This document shows, in pieces, positions 13,459-27,499 of a stretch of 64,000 nt of DNA. Source of the DNA: Lucifuga dentata. Lineage: Eukaryota; Chordata; Actinopteri; Ophidiiformes; Bythitidae. The position numbers and the translations under genes were made by a program. How positions within the stretch are numbered: the first letter of the stretch is position 1; each line of letters starts with the position of its first letter. The notes beneath the pieces are model-generated. The model was not told the DNA's origin, did no database searches, and worked only from the letters and a program-made list of their open reading frames with translations. The stretch lies in NCBI GenBank assembly GCA_014773175.1, contig VXCM01000447.1, forward strand, positions 62,001 to 126,000, written 5' to 3'.

Positions 13459-15247
13459 AGTTGGGATCCTCCCTCATGTAGTTCTGGCTTTCTGGGTAAA
13501 TTTTCATTGAGTTTGCAAGGAAAGGAGCTGCAGCCACTGAAAATATTTTGTAATGTCAGCTGTTATGATGGGCCCTCGTCCTGCTCTGGCACTGTTACTA
13601 ATGTGGTTGGAGATTTAAGAGGAGACAGAATCGGGGTGTCATCTACTGTGTAACCCAAGGCAATGTGAACTGTATTTCAAGCATGCAAAGATGCATCTGT
13701 GACCCTATTTTTTGTCTTTATTGACAGAGCAAGGAAATGATGTGATTTTGAAACCTAAGCTTAAAACAAGAAATAATTTATATGTAAACATCTGGTAAAT
13801 TTCAGACAGAAGGACTACCTGCAGGTTGCCTAGTAGGTCATCAAATTACTACTGTATATTATGATATTGCAGTATCACTGTCTCAGCATTTCAGCATTCA
13901 CAGCAGAACATATGGACCAAAAATGTATTTCAGCTGCTTACTGCTACACAAACATCCCGGCTCATAAGTGTTTGACCTAATTCCCTTAGTACAGGTAGAG
14001 GGGCCCTCAAGGTGACTGACCCGTCCAGACCTGTGCACTGAATATACAGTAAGCCTTTCTCTGATGATTAGCTGATCCCATCTGGGTACTAGCCTGTCTA
14101 CAAAAAACCTCTTGTATGGAAAAGGGAGTAACTACACTGGGAATAATTCCAACTTAACTGCAGGTAGGTTAAATGTGTGCCAAAGTGTCCATGCTCTCAA
14201 AGTTCTGCAGTTGTTTGTGGAACCCTACGATGCTTTACGGACTGTCCAGGCTTGCCACAAGGTTTATTTGAAAGAAGGTTAAAACAGCAATCTTTAAAAT
14301 GGATTGCATGTCAAACTGTGTGAGATGGGTATCTGTGTCAGACTCTAATGGTCTGACGCAAGTCGGATTGTGTGATGAATGCTCAGTGAATTGCAGCACT
14401 ACGACATGCAGGATAAAATAAACGCAGGCCATTAACTTGTTCAGCTGCATCGGTTTATACAGCAATAGTCAACTGCTTATCCCTCCTCAGAGAAGCATAA
14501 GGTATCCACAGCTTTCCACCTTAGTTTTCATGGGTGAGCAGCCCAGGGCATGAATTTCACTTTCGTTTCCAATGGGGCTTCCAAGAGAGGGCCTGGTGTC
14601 ACACTGTGAGATGTTGGTCCTAAATTTCTGGCAGTCAGAATTTTGTTGCAGGCTGTCTGTAGTCACAAGAGTACGAAATTAGCCATTGTTGAATGTCTCG
14701 CATACTGCAATCTAGGATATATCATGATTCTCTCACAATTGTTAACTAGCAGTTTTGAGTGAACAACTGTTAACTGGTAATTGTCCAGAATCAGAGAACA
14801 CTGAATATCGTGATCAGCAAATGTGTTGGTTTATTTACATTTTTTGCAATGTCGAAATGAATCAACTTAAATTATTATGTACTGTACTTGTACATGACAG
14901 TTCTCACATTAAGCTACAGTGAAGATAATATCAATGTTTGATTTTCACAACACATGGAAAGCAGTTAAATAATGGCTGGTTGGTAAAGCATAACTCCAGA
15001 CTGAAGCTGGTGCCTCCCACCAAAGTCATAATCCATCTGCTCAGGAGAATCATACTGACCCAGAAAAAGTCCAGAGAGCCGGATGAATAAACAGATACAC
15101 CGTACGTCCGGGCATGCACTCTTTATGCTTTCTAAGAAGTGTCTGGCTCTGCCTCTCACTATCGATGACTCACTGTCACACACTGTTACACGTTCCCTCA
15201 CTCAGTAGGCATCCACTCAGTAGACATCCACCCCCTTCAGCCGTCTT

Positions 15248-15285
<38 letters not shown>

Positions 15286-18200
15286 CACAGATAACATGTT
15301 ATGAATGTTTTCCATGACCCTCACCCAGATGGCATGGGATATTATACGGCAGAAATAAATCTCTCTTCATGCTGGCATCTGTAACTTCAAAGCTTTTCAC
15401 CATATCTCAATATGTATCTTATCTCTGCCACTGAATACAGTTGAAATGTAAAAAATTTATAGAAAAAGGGTTTTTCCATACTTTTTGTTCATTACAGTAT
15501 ATGCATTAAGAGTACTTGGTGGGCTAATCCGCTTTAGTAGTTGCAACTAGTATTTATATAAAGCAGATAACACAGTTGGATACTCTGCTACCTACAGGTA
15601 TTTAATGCTAAAATCACATTACCAGGTCCAAGTGGTCAAATTTAGATTTTTTCCCTCACATTTGGCAGATATCAGATATGCATCATGAACATGTAAACAG
15701 TAACAAATCACATGGAACTGGATTTTCTCAGATGTGTTCTGGGTCGCATAAATATGTAAAAGTAAATCTGATATGTATCAGATATCTTCAAATGCAATCA
15801 TCATCAAAACAAACAGGTCAGAATTCTGTTGTCATTCTGACTCACACCCATAAAATGCAACACTCCTCTATGTTGTCCACATTTGATCATTACCACACGT
15901 GCCTTAGCGGCAATAAGTGCTCTACTCCTTCCTCTCTGCCTTAATATATAATACTTAACTTAATGCAAACAATAGCAATATAACTTGTATTATTTAAATG
16001 CCAAATTTACAAGAAGGCATAATTGGTACAGTCTACCATTAGTGTGGTATTTTGCCACACTAATGGTAGATTGAGCCAATTCGTTCAAACGTTACACAGT
16101 CTCACTTTAAGCTGTATAAGCCATAAGTATTATTGCTTGATCTTGGCAGGCTAAATCTCTGCCCTCTCAAACCCTCTACAATCACTTATTTTGCTTTTCA
16201 GTATAGCTGATCACAGAATTCAATGGGATCCAAAACTCCGAAACCACTGTGAAAATGCTTCTATTTTGCATTATTTTTTAATTTAATACAAGATTTTTAA
16301 TTCCAAATGATAATATCATCTTAACAATTTGAGTGAAAAGTTGGATCTTTGAAAACTGTAAATGAATTTCAGAATATTTTAGTAGTTGGTATGCCCCCCT
16401 TTTGCTTTAAAGACAGCATGCACTTGAGCTGGCATGGACTCCGTAAGTTTGTGCAAAACCTGATGATCCAAGTAACTTTATTGTCCACTGAGGTGGAAAT
16501 TTGTCTTATCCTAGCATGATTTGACAATGTTCAAAGAGCTTCTTGTGATGTCAGACTTTCTAATTATTTCTAGATTTACATGGAAAACACCACACATTTT
16601 CAATGTGGCCTCAGACTTTTGGGCCCCACTGTATATACAGTATATGTTGTCATTTACACATGTATCCAGTTCTGTTTGTCAGATGACTGCATGACAAAAA
16701 AAAACAACAAAAAAACAAAAAAAAACTGATATGATTAAGGGTTAGATTAATTAGTCTGTCTTTACTGAGACAGTTGAGCCATCCCATAAAACTGGCCCCC
16801 TTATTTAAGTGTAGATGCTGCAAATACGAAACACAAAAATCAATATCGCAGATCAACCCATACAAGCCACTGTCAGCCACTGTCGTTATGAGCAGAGATG
16901 GAAGCCCCGCCCAGGTTGCTACCCTATCCTTAACCACACTAAACCTAACCTAACTTCAACCATCTCTAATCTTGTGCCTAACCCTAACCTTCCGGTGTGG
17001 TGAGCCAATCACAGCGCTTTTGCCCACAACCCTGTTGGGATGCATAATTTTGTGGGCCACATCATGACATAAGCCAACCACAAGCAAAATGCAGTACAGA
17101 TAACCAGCTGTGCAACAACAATCCAACAAGTCTCACAGATCTTTGTGGTGTGTCATTATGTGACATCGTGTTCCAAAGCCCTACAAACAGGAGAGAAGTA
17201 TTTAAGGTGAATGATGGAACAAAATGAGTGAAATACAGGAATCCCATCAAGGCAACAAGTAAAAGTGCTTAAAGTTACTTAAAATTGTGAACTGCATTAG
17301 GGTTTTTTTTTTTTATTATTAGCTAAGATATTATTAGATAATAAAAAGACTTGGTTTTATTTATATTGGTACTCTTGTCCTTTTTTAGATCACAGTCTTA
17401 CAGCGAGTCAAGCAAGTTCAGCCCACTTTAATGGCTGAAGACAGGAGACAAAGACAAAGCCACACATAAACCAGCAAAGCCTGACATAACTTACAAAGAA
17501 GTATTCTAATAATATCTTGGCCCTTTCCAGGTCATGTAGAAATACACACAGACACACCTGTATGTTTAGTAAGACTTAAAGGAACATATCAGTAATTTTG
17601 CATGTTTGAGACCAGTAAATACAACCCGCATACACTATACTGACAACCATTTTCCAAAACATCCAAGGTGGGACATTTTAGTCTTGTTTTTCCTACCTTC
17701 CAGGCAGCCATTGGTTTCAGTTCATTATAGTACATTACTACATTATTAAAATAAATTCATAGAGATTGAGAAACGTGCCTGAGATAGGTAAACCATCAAA
17801 GTGAACAAACGATTCTTTTTCCCTTTTTTTTTTTTTTTTTTTTNAAAAAAAAAAAAAAAAAAAAAAAAAAAGTATGTCTGCCCAGGAATGCAGTCCCAGG
17901 AGAAGAATCTTTAAAATCTTAAAAAAAAAAACTTTAAAAGGACCAGCAACAGCCAAATGCTCTGTTGACGCCTATATGAAATGATAGGCGTCAAATGATA
18001 GGTAGGAAAACAAAACAGACCCAATGCTATACTTGACAAAATCTGGTGTTGGAGCACCATAACAGATGAAAACATAATTGGTGACAGCGCACCCGCACAT
18101 TAACAATATTATTCTTGTTTGCGCATAGGCCTTATAAACACACAACACAAGTGTGTAGGTTGATTATTAGTCAAATAAATAATAATTAAATTTTATTTAC

Positions 18201-19829
18201 ATCATAGGCACACTCTCTGGCTTTTCGCTGTGCACAGTCGTCTACTAAACCCTTTAGATGGCTGCTGTTAGCATTAGCATTAGCAGCTGTATACCGTTCC
18301 TGCTTAGTGGAACAACGAGTGCTTGCTATCTCGGCTTTCTTCTGCCTATTTTTGGAAGATTTGCTTTTTCTTTCTTGGCTGCTTCTTTCAATTTTTGCTT
18401 CTGAAACCCGCTTTTGTGTTTGTTCTCCATTGCTCGTTCTCTTACTTGTTGTCTAAACTCTTCTGTGTGCATTTTACTACGTAGTAGTACCCATGTCCCA
18501 GAATTCCACGCGGGAACACTTTGCATATTCTTAAACATCAAATCGCCCATTAATCCTTATATAAACTTACCGTAATTTAGAAATACAACATGGAGGTATG
18601 AGTCAATAAACTACATGCTTGTATATGTAAACTGTTTTATGTTATTGTATTGTTATTTATTTAGTGAATGAATGACATAAAGTATGACACCATGGAGTAG
18701 ATGACTATACTTATTAAGTACTCTAAATACTTGCAGCTTACATCTAAATTTTGGATTTTGTATTTATACTACAGGTTTAGTAGTACAGGGACTTTTGTGA
18801 TATGCTTGAGATTTTGTGATAAAGTAGTAACAAAATAAAGAGGGGCCTGTGTGTGTGGGCCCCTGAAATGTTGTGGGCCCCTACGCAGCTGCATTACCTG
18901 CATGTAAGGTAGTTTCGCCACTGCTCTTACAATATAGTAAACCTCCATCAAGCCATGCAAAAAACACGTGCATAGAGATCTTCAAACACCAGCATACAAA
19001 CACAATCACACAAACACACCCACACTCAAATGATAGCAGACATACACATCTTGGATCTTTCACATCCATTCATGCACACTGCTGTTTTCAATCAGCCCAG
19101 GGTCTTCCCTTGTGGATGTCGCTAACCACATGCAATTCTCTTAACTATCTTGGGTGGTTTCCACCCCACCCAACCTCTCTACCCTGCTCCTTGAATCCTT
19201 GTCCATGTGTGGTTTTTTCTTTTTTTCATTCTTACTTCTTTTTTCCCTCCAGCGCCATATATTTCTCTGGGGCATAGAGTAGTAAAGATTTATGAGAGCT
19301 ACTCTGGCTCTCTCTGGCCACAGTTTCCCAGTCAAGTTTTGTGAGGACACAGCCCACAGCTAACAGGTGCCATGTGTATGCATGATTGATCAGGAACACA
19401 CGTACACAGAGAAGCCCATGCACATCTCATTCCAGCCACACACATGTACATGTGCACACATAGCTCTGTACACACATACACAAATACACTCACATGTGCA
19501 TGTTAAAATGCCTATATGGCTTATAAACATGTTATTCCAATAGTTAATATGTCAGTAGTTTAGAGTCATTGTATTAACAGAATGTCTGTTCTGATCTCTT
19601 CCAACACAGCAGGAAACAGCAGCTGTGATATCCAGTGACAGACTAGTCCAACCAGAGTTTACAGGGAATGGGGAGCTGCCACAAACAGGGACCCCTTCCA
19701 AGAGGGAAAACAGAGTGAGGTTTACACACACAGCATGTTAGACAAGCCCAGACTTGCCTCTTTTACACTGTAGCCAGCGTGCAAGCATGGTCCAGTGACT
19801 TTAGTGAATCTACAGATCATACCTCATCC

Positions 19830-19874
<45 letters not shown>

Positions 19875-22362
19875 GCGGTTACTGTTGTAGGTTGTTGTGA
19901 TTTTGTTTTTTTTTTTCTTTTTTACCTCAACCAACAGGTTATGTATTCTCATGTATTCTTTCATCAGTNTTTTTTTTTTTCTTTTTTACCTCAACCAACA
20001 GGTTATGTATTCTCATGTATTCTTTCATCAGTCAGTTGGCCGGTTGGGTAGCAGGATTACTCGAAAAGTTCTCAACAAATTTTGATGAAAATGTGGTGGA
20101 GGGGTGGGGCATTGTCCAGGAAGGAAGCCATTAAATTTAGGGGCAAGGATATTTTAAAATGATTTTCCAAAAATAATTTCTCAGCATGGGGAAGTGTTTT
20201 TTGATCTTTTTTTTTTTTTTTTTTTTNTTTTTTTTTTTTTTTTTGTCTATTTCAATGAAAAAAATCAGTCATCTTTATCTCATAATAGAAAATCGGTAGG
20301 TGGAATTTGATCAAGATCCAGAAAAAGTTTTAAAACTACTATTTTAAAAATTTCTGTCCTATTATTATTATGGTTTCTACTCTTCTGCGCTTTAGGGTAG
20401 CACGATGGTGCAGTGGTTAGCACTGTTGGCTCACAACAGGAAGGGTTCAAACCCCATGCCAGACCCGGGGCCTTGTTTATAACCACTGCATATGCACAAA
20501 ACAGGGCTTGAAAACTTACAAAGACCTTGGTGGCAAAAAGATTGTTTTAATAAACTATTTTTGTGGGACCTAAAACTCAGTGTGAAGACTACCTCCAATT
20601 TCTCTTACTGCAAAGAACTCTGACCAAAAATATTACCTGCAAACATGGAGACAATATGACCAACATTTGCAAGACAACCAAAAAAAAAGTGGAAACACAA
20701 ATGTTTGGGGGGAAATTGAAGCTACAGGTGTTATCTGTCATATTCATCTTCGCTCTGGACCCTTATATGGGAATTGTGGTACCATTCTGCACCATCCATT
20801 GGGAAGTGACCTCCTTGATCCTTCTGTTGTCCCATGGTGCAAGTGTCATGAATTCAATGAGTCATTTGCATGTTTTGAGGTTGAGTCAGTGGCCAAAATT
20901 TTTTGCATGTTGGAATCCTAACTCAGAAAACCAAGAAAACCTAAACCTGAAAAGTAGTGGAAGCTTGTGGATGTGGGATTGCTACTACCAACTAGAACAG
21001 AATTGACTGAAATCCAGAAATCATTAACAGAGTTAGCTGTTACAGTTCATTATAATCAAGAACTACTTAAGATCCATAGGAAATATTCACTTTGGTTATG
21101 ATGAGCATCAAAGAGCATACTGCCCCAAAAACTGCCCAACCTGCAAACCAACTGCCACCTTGCACTGACAGCATACAATGTTATGTAATAGCAACTTTAC
21201 TGTAGTGAAAAGTACGTATCTTCCAAATGTCACCTGTTCTGGCAATGAGTTTTGTTTCTAAAAATCCAATTGGTTTTGGTTTTGATTAGATTTTATGAGC
21301 CGAAGAGGTAGGAGAATTTTGTCATTCTGAAGAAATAAACAAAATTTGAGATATATGGTTTTCACTGGACAACAATGAAAATTAACATATTTAGCATCGT
21401 ACCTTCAGCCTCTCGGGGGGACCAGTGTCCAGAAGGAGCACAAGGCCGTGGGGAGGATGAGTTGGAGGCGTACTGCAGAAGAACTCTCCCCTCGGTACAT
21501 TTATCACACACTGATCCCAATTCTCTAGGAAACCAACAAACAGGCACAACAACCAACTTAGATACAACCCAAATGTACATCATTTATGCATTATATAAAG
21601 ATGCAGTGAAATTTATCTTGAATGTAAGCTTATATAACAACTACTAGGGCTAAATTAACACAAGGGTTACAGACAGTTTTAGCTATTTTAGTCTGTAAAT
21701 AAAACGATCAAAGATTAAATTATAGTATCATCATATTCATTCACACAGTAATCAATAATCTAATTAGGCTCAATTAGCTTTAGTACCAGACCACTGCATC
21801 TCTGCCAACCTGTCTAGATCATTTCACCTGTTGTAAAAGTGTCCAGAAATGGGTGGAAACCATTCCAAGGTGATGGAATTATGATGCTGTTCAACCACTT
21901 GAGGTGCCATTGGCACCGGAGGAGGTTTGGAGGCAGGTTGCCAGGTCTGGTAGATGAAGTCCAGGTAGCAGTGCATCCTTGCGACCTGGTTCAATGTGAA
22001 TGAGTCTGTGCAGGCATCATCTGCAAAAAGAAAGAAGAGTGTGTCAATGTGTGATGTTGGAATGGGATTCGGTGAGAAACATTTAACATAGTCTTAATCT
22101 AAAGTCAACACACTTAACTTTTGCAATGTTAATAAGTGAGAAAATGCTTAACATGCAAAACAGGTGCAAATCACAATTGACATGGGAGGATGTGTCCCCC
22201 ACTGTGTTTTTTTCCTATGAAATGTCCCTGATAAATTCCACATCTACACACACATTCATGATATGGTGCGCTAACAAATTCCTATGTGTGTCAGTTTGTG
22301 CATGTGAGAGGTCTAAGTGTTTTGTCCAAATAAGTAGCAACATACTGTACTGTACATAGAAA

Positions 22363-22414
<52 letters not shown>

Positions 22415-25400
22415 TGTCTGTCTGTGCAGCTCCACCTGACCTGCATAACTCATGTAGTTGTTAAATGGGGTGTGTGTGAAGTGCTGGCATCCACATGTCT
22501 CGTTGCCCGGTTCGGGATCATGGCAGCCTTTGAATTTGGGGGTGGGGTTGGTGTCTGCACACAAATCTCCAGTCTCCATTGAGGGCTCAGTTTCCAAACA
22601 TGCATCATTGCATGAGTCGATCTCTGATATACCACGAAACACGTGATAAAGCCCAAGGCTGTGACCAATCTCATGAACCATTGTGTCAGTGTGACCAAAG
22701 GTACCATAGAAAGATGGGTTCAGCACAATTCCACCTGAGAAAAAAAGGAAAAACACACACAAATTTACATGATGTGAACATTGTACACAACACACAAGCA
22801 AAAAATGCCCATTCTTACTATAGGGGAAAATAGTTGTAGAACTAGAGTAAGATTCAGAGAATGTATTATTCATGGGTCTACTTGGCTTCATTATCACCTT
22901 CTTTCCTGTTAGAGCAGTGATAAAGGCAGAAACCGCTTGGGGCTTGAACTGTAATTACTCAAAATTAGCAATCTGGGCTGCCAAAGGATAGATGTGTGCA
23001 TGTACCTGAATGTGTGGATGCGAGTGTGGATGTATGCATGTATGTGCTTGTATTTGTCTCCTACCCAAATGTGTCAGGGCTTCTTTGTCCCAGGGCCAAG
23101 TGGCAACCCCCGCCAGATCTTCATCAGAGGAATTGGCAAAGAAGACATTCAGGTGAGTGGAGCCATCCAAATGCAGGACTTCTTTCAGCTCCTTCACATC
23201 CAAATAAGCTCTGGACAAGAGATAGGTGAGAGAAAGTAATTCACATCAATGAAGTAGCTGTACTATAAGGATAGTTGTGTTGCTCATCAAAGCAAAGTAT
23301 CTTAAATAAGAATAGTCTCCTTGGTCAAAAACTTGTCTTTCTGTCGTGTGAACTTCAGAAAGACTACAGCATCTTGGAAAAACACTCCCACTGAATTCAG
23401 ATATTTTTTTGCTGATAGACTTTAAACCCACAAAATGAATGCTAACTTTGTTACTAACCATATTGTTTGCGCATTTATTTATTTTATTTTTTTAGCTTTT
23501 TTTTTAACAAGGGCAAGTGAGCACAGATATTACTAAAACTCATAATGCTTGATAACTTTGGTATACTAGCTTTGGGGGACAAGACTCCAGCAACATGTGT
23601 CATATTAAGAACAACTTCAGTAGAAAAAAACCACAATGTTTTTGGCTCGAGGCCCTTGTAATCAGGGTTCCTCGCCTCAGAAGCACCTCCCATTAGGTAT
23701 GATGTCACTCAGAGCTAACACCTTCACCTGACTGCCTATTCAACAGTATGATTGATCTAAAAATCATGACTGTATTTAAAAAAAAAAAAAAAGTCATTCA
23801 TGTCCTCAGATGTACAACGTGCTAACTCTGCTGGTGGCCCTGTCCATTGTAGTTTGTGATTGACCAGGTTCCCTTTTTTTCACCAGTTTTACTATTTACA
23901 TGTATCCTGCTTACCATGCTTTTTTTGATAACCCTGATGAAGGCAGTGAGCCAAAACATATCAGTTTTGTCTAATAATTCTTAAAATGACAAGTGTTGCT
24001 GGAGTCTTCTGCCCCCAAAGTTTGCTTCACTTGCCAGTAGGTGAAGTTGTGCCAGAACTGAAATTTAACTTCGACATAACCACAGATTTTTGATAATTTT
24101 GTGATTACATGACCTGGCACAGTGGTTCATCTGCAGTATTGTTATCAGTGATGATGAAGAAAAAAAAAATCAGTGATGATAAATTAAGAGAAAAAAAATA
24201 TCAGCAAGTGAGATAAACAATGAATGACAAATTATGATTTGGTTTTCTCTGAGATAAATAGAGCATTGGATCAGGAACAAATGGAATAAGACACTAAGCG
24301 TATGAAGCTCTGACAGAGCCCTTTAAGTACATTACAATCAATTATTATTTTTCATAGGTTGTAAGTCTATTAAGTAATTATGTTCAACTGGCTAATACTT
24401 GCATGGATATACTTTTGCATTGTGGAAGTATGCAGTGTATGGAGTGGAAATCATGTTTTTCTATTATGCATTACAGGTAATATCAATCAGAGTGTATATT
24501 ACTTGTGTTTTGTTCATTTATTATGTTTCAACCCAACATCAGTTTGATTAATATAACCTGGAATGCATATTACTTTTACTGAATCCAGTGTTCTTCACAT
24601 CGATACAAACCATTTTATTATTTTACTATACAAACGTAGCTCTGTCACAAAAAAGGAGCTATAAGAACCAAGTTTCCTGCAGAAACAAAAGTTCAGAATA
24701 AAATGTGTTCTTAATATTTTGCATGAAAACATCTCATATTGAACTGACTCATTGAAAAGTCAGCCCCAGAATACAATTGATTGTTGCGATATTTTTACTA
24801 TTCTGATGTATTCCTACCATGACATAATGTTTATCTCAGTCCCTGGGAATACTGAAAACAGAACTAATGACTGCAGTTACACAGCATAGTAAGATATCAT
24901 TCCAGCAGTGAAACTGTCATTCATTTTATGACATCAAACAAATTGTTCTCCAAGAGCCCAGCAGGTAGTCCTGGCAAACAGCATCAAACTAGCTCAGTCA
25001 TTTCTTGAAAGAGTGAACAAGGTGTCAGTTTATTCCTTTTGGCTTTGGAGGGCTTTGGAAATAGATGGATACAGTGACAGGAACTTATCAGAAACAAAAT
25101 ATGACATTGGTCATACTATCACAAATAAGATCTTCTTTAAGATGTTTTATGTGTATTATGTGTTTTTATGTAACCCACTTTCCCAGCTTTAGTTGGATCA
25201 GAAAAAAAAAACAAAACAGCACGCCGCCATGGCACCTGACCCTATACAGCAAGGACAGGCAAACGTGCAGAGTTTCATTCCAACCAGACATTTTCTCAGG
25301 AGAATTCAACAGCTTAATGGAACAAAATCTTGCATCGTCTTGACACTATTGTTGTTTTTTTTTGTTGTTGTTTTTTTTTTTTTTTTTNTTTTTTTTTTTT

Positions 25401-27456
25401 TTTTACTATAAAGCATCTACAGATGGAGAAGAAGAGCAACATGAGTGCAAAACTCCTATTAGAGCATGGCGAAATCAGTCTTACAAAACACATGCTCAGA
25501 GGAGTAATGGTCAGTAACTGTGTACTTGCATGAAGTAATGAACAGATTCTTGTTTTACATGGGCTGGCAGAACATTGTGTGATGAAAGGAGAAGGTGAGA
25601 GTGAGGTGGGATAATCAGGCCTGTACAGATGTATCCGTAACCCCCACAGTGATAGTGAAATAAAGATGATTCATGCAAATAAATAATGGCATTGTAAATA
25701 TAAGAGGAAAGTAATAGTGGAACTGTGTGTACCATCACTGACTGAAAGACTGTAACTTGTAATTGAAACTGTAAATTTCATCCTTTTGTAAAGTTCTTCA
25801 CTTTCCCAGACATCACATAAAGTGTATTTATAATGCACTTTTCCTAGAAGTGCTGTGAGGTAAGCTGGCGTACCACTGACCAGATACTCTTGATTGGGAA
25901 CACTTAGGGTTATCACAGTTCATTCAAATAAATAGCAGCTGAGAGTGGGATGGCTCATATTTAATATCTGACTTGTGGAACAAAAGATGTTGTGACTTCA
26001 GATAGATTATGGTGGAGAATTTGGTTGCCAAAAGCAGCGCAGCTGCTCCAGTTTGGCAGTGCTTTACGTTCAGCATTTAAACCAGCTTCTCTAGTGTTTG
26101 TTTAATGGATAAGGGAAATTTAAAATTTTGTGAGGCCTGTATTTTATTTTTATGAGACCATTTATTCATTTAGACCATCAGAACATTTTATCAGTCTAGA
26201 CACAGAAATCAAAGTGCATTATTAAATCTACAGGGATCACGTTTTACAAAGCAATGTTTTATTTAAATAAGTCTTTAAAATAAAGCTGCCTGTGTTTTTG
26301 ATCTTTATGCTGTGTGTCTGCGAAATATGAAAATTTACATATAAAAACAAACTTCTCTGTCTTATTACTTTTGTTCAGAGTAGCGTAGAGAAGTTGGATA
26401 ACAGTATTTGTCATTATTCTGGGGGAACTTGCACCAAAGTGGAAATTCTTTCACTGTAACAAGCCTGTTAAAGGACCATACCAGTGATTTAGCATGTTTA
26501 AGTCAATAAATACTACCCTCATACAAGTTAAGTTATTGACACTACAGTATTTTCCGAAACATAAGACTGTAGTTTACTTTTCTTGTTATTTTGCCAAATC
26601 CCCTAATCCATCCACCATAGAATTCAATATTTCAACTGCTAACATGTACATCCAAATGTAGATGGGACAGTTGTTTTTAATTTTTTGGTAAAAGCAGTCT
26701 TCTCCTGGGACTATATTCCCAGAGACATACATTTTCTTCCATGTGGCTCTGGTTAAATAAAGTTAGTTTGACAAAAAAAAAAAATTAACAGACGTAGTGT
26801 TTGCTGTGATGGATTACTTATGTCACGCATGTTTCAAGCCTCTCCAAGTTGATTTTGATAGAGCAGTGGAATGAATTGAAACCAGTCATAGTCTGTAAGG
26901 TTAGAAAAACAATTCTAATATTTACTACTCAAGTATTATATTTTGGGAAATGGTTATCAACATGTGTGCGGGTTGTATATATTGGGCTCAAACGTGCAAA
27001 ACTACTGTTATGGTCCATTAAGAATACCACCAGTATTCATTGAATGCGTAACTATGTAAAATGCTTCATAACATCTCTTAAACCCTTGTTGGATAAATTC
27101 TTCTGTATCAAATCACAAGCTGCATAAGAAGCTGCTTGGTAAAGATGCGCCATTCCCTCAAAACATGCGTTTTGAATAAAATGTTCACTCGCAGCTTTTT
27201 TCAGGCCCGTGCGAGAGCAATTGGGGCCACTCACTGGGGCCGGGTCGAAGGAGAGAAAGAGAGACCAGATGATATAAGGTCCCTTTTCCTAATAATTTCA
27301 GGAATTTCATTATTTCCTCAAAAAATATTTGCCTAGTGTTTTTGAACATGCATGAGGGAATGGGGTCGGGGGGTTTTGTTAGCAGTGGATAGGAGAAGCA
27401 CTATTGCTATGGGGTCAAAACCTAACTAATCTGAGTCAGCTAAAATAGATCATTTA

Positions 27457-27499
<43 letters not shown>

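Larger units (their letters stand above)
12655..21402. other. pappa intron 6 (8.7 kb)
   Basis: Repeat-rich. It contains a GA tract (13415-13455), a CA tract (15246-15290), a 61-bp hairpin (16021-16081), a Tc1 deletion derivative (16220-16632), a rearranged copy of the TTAA MITE family (17576-17913), a hAT 5' fragment (18326-18923), an ATT tract (19831-19875), a doubled 60-odd-bp join around N 19969, and a tRNA-like SINE head (20393-20480). 20540-21360 is unrecognised. Confidence 0.6.

Noticed and set aside
16032..16070. Relationship of the hairpin to the miR-182/183 family because of AATGGTAGA
   Set aside because: Only a short internal string is shared; the seed region and flanks differ.
20393..20480. 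Functional tRNA gene
   Set aside because: A and B boxes are present, but no acceptor stem or 3' end pairs; it is the head of a SINE.
22960..23060. TGTGGATG-rich stretch beside exon 3 as a CRISPR-like array
   Set aside because: Units are degenerate GTGTG/GATG low-complexity repeats without spacers, in a vertebrate intron.
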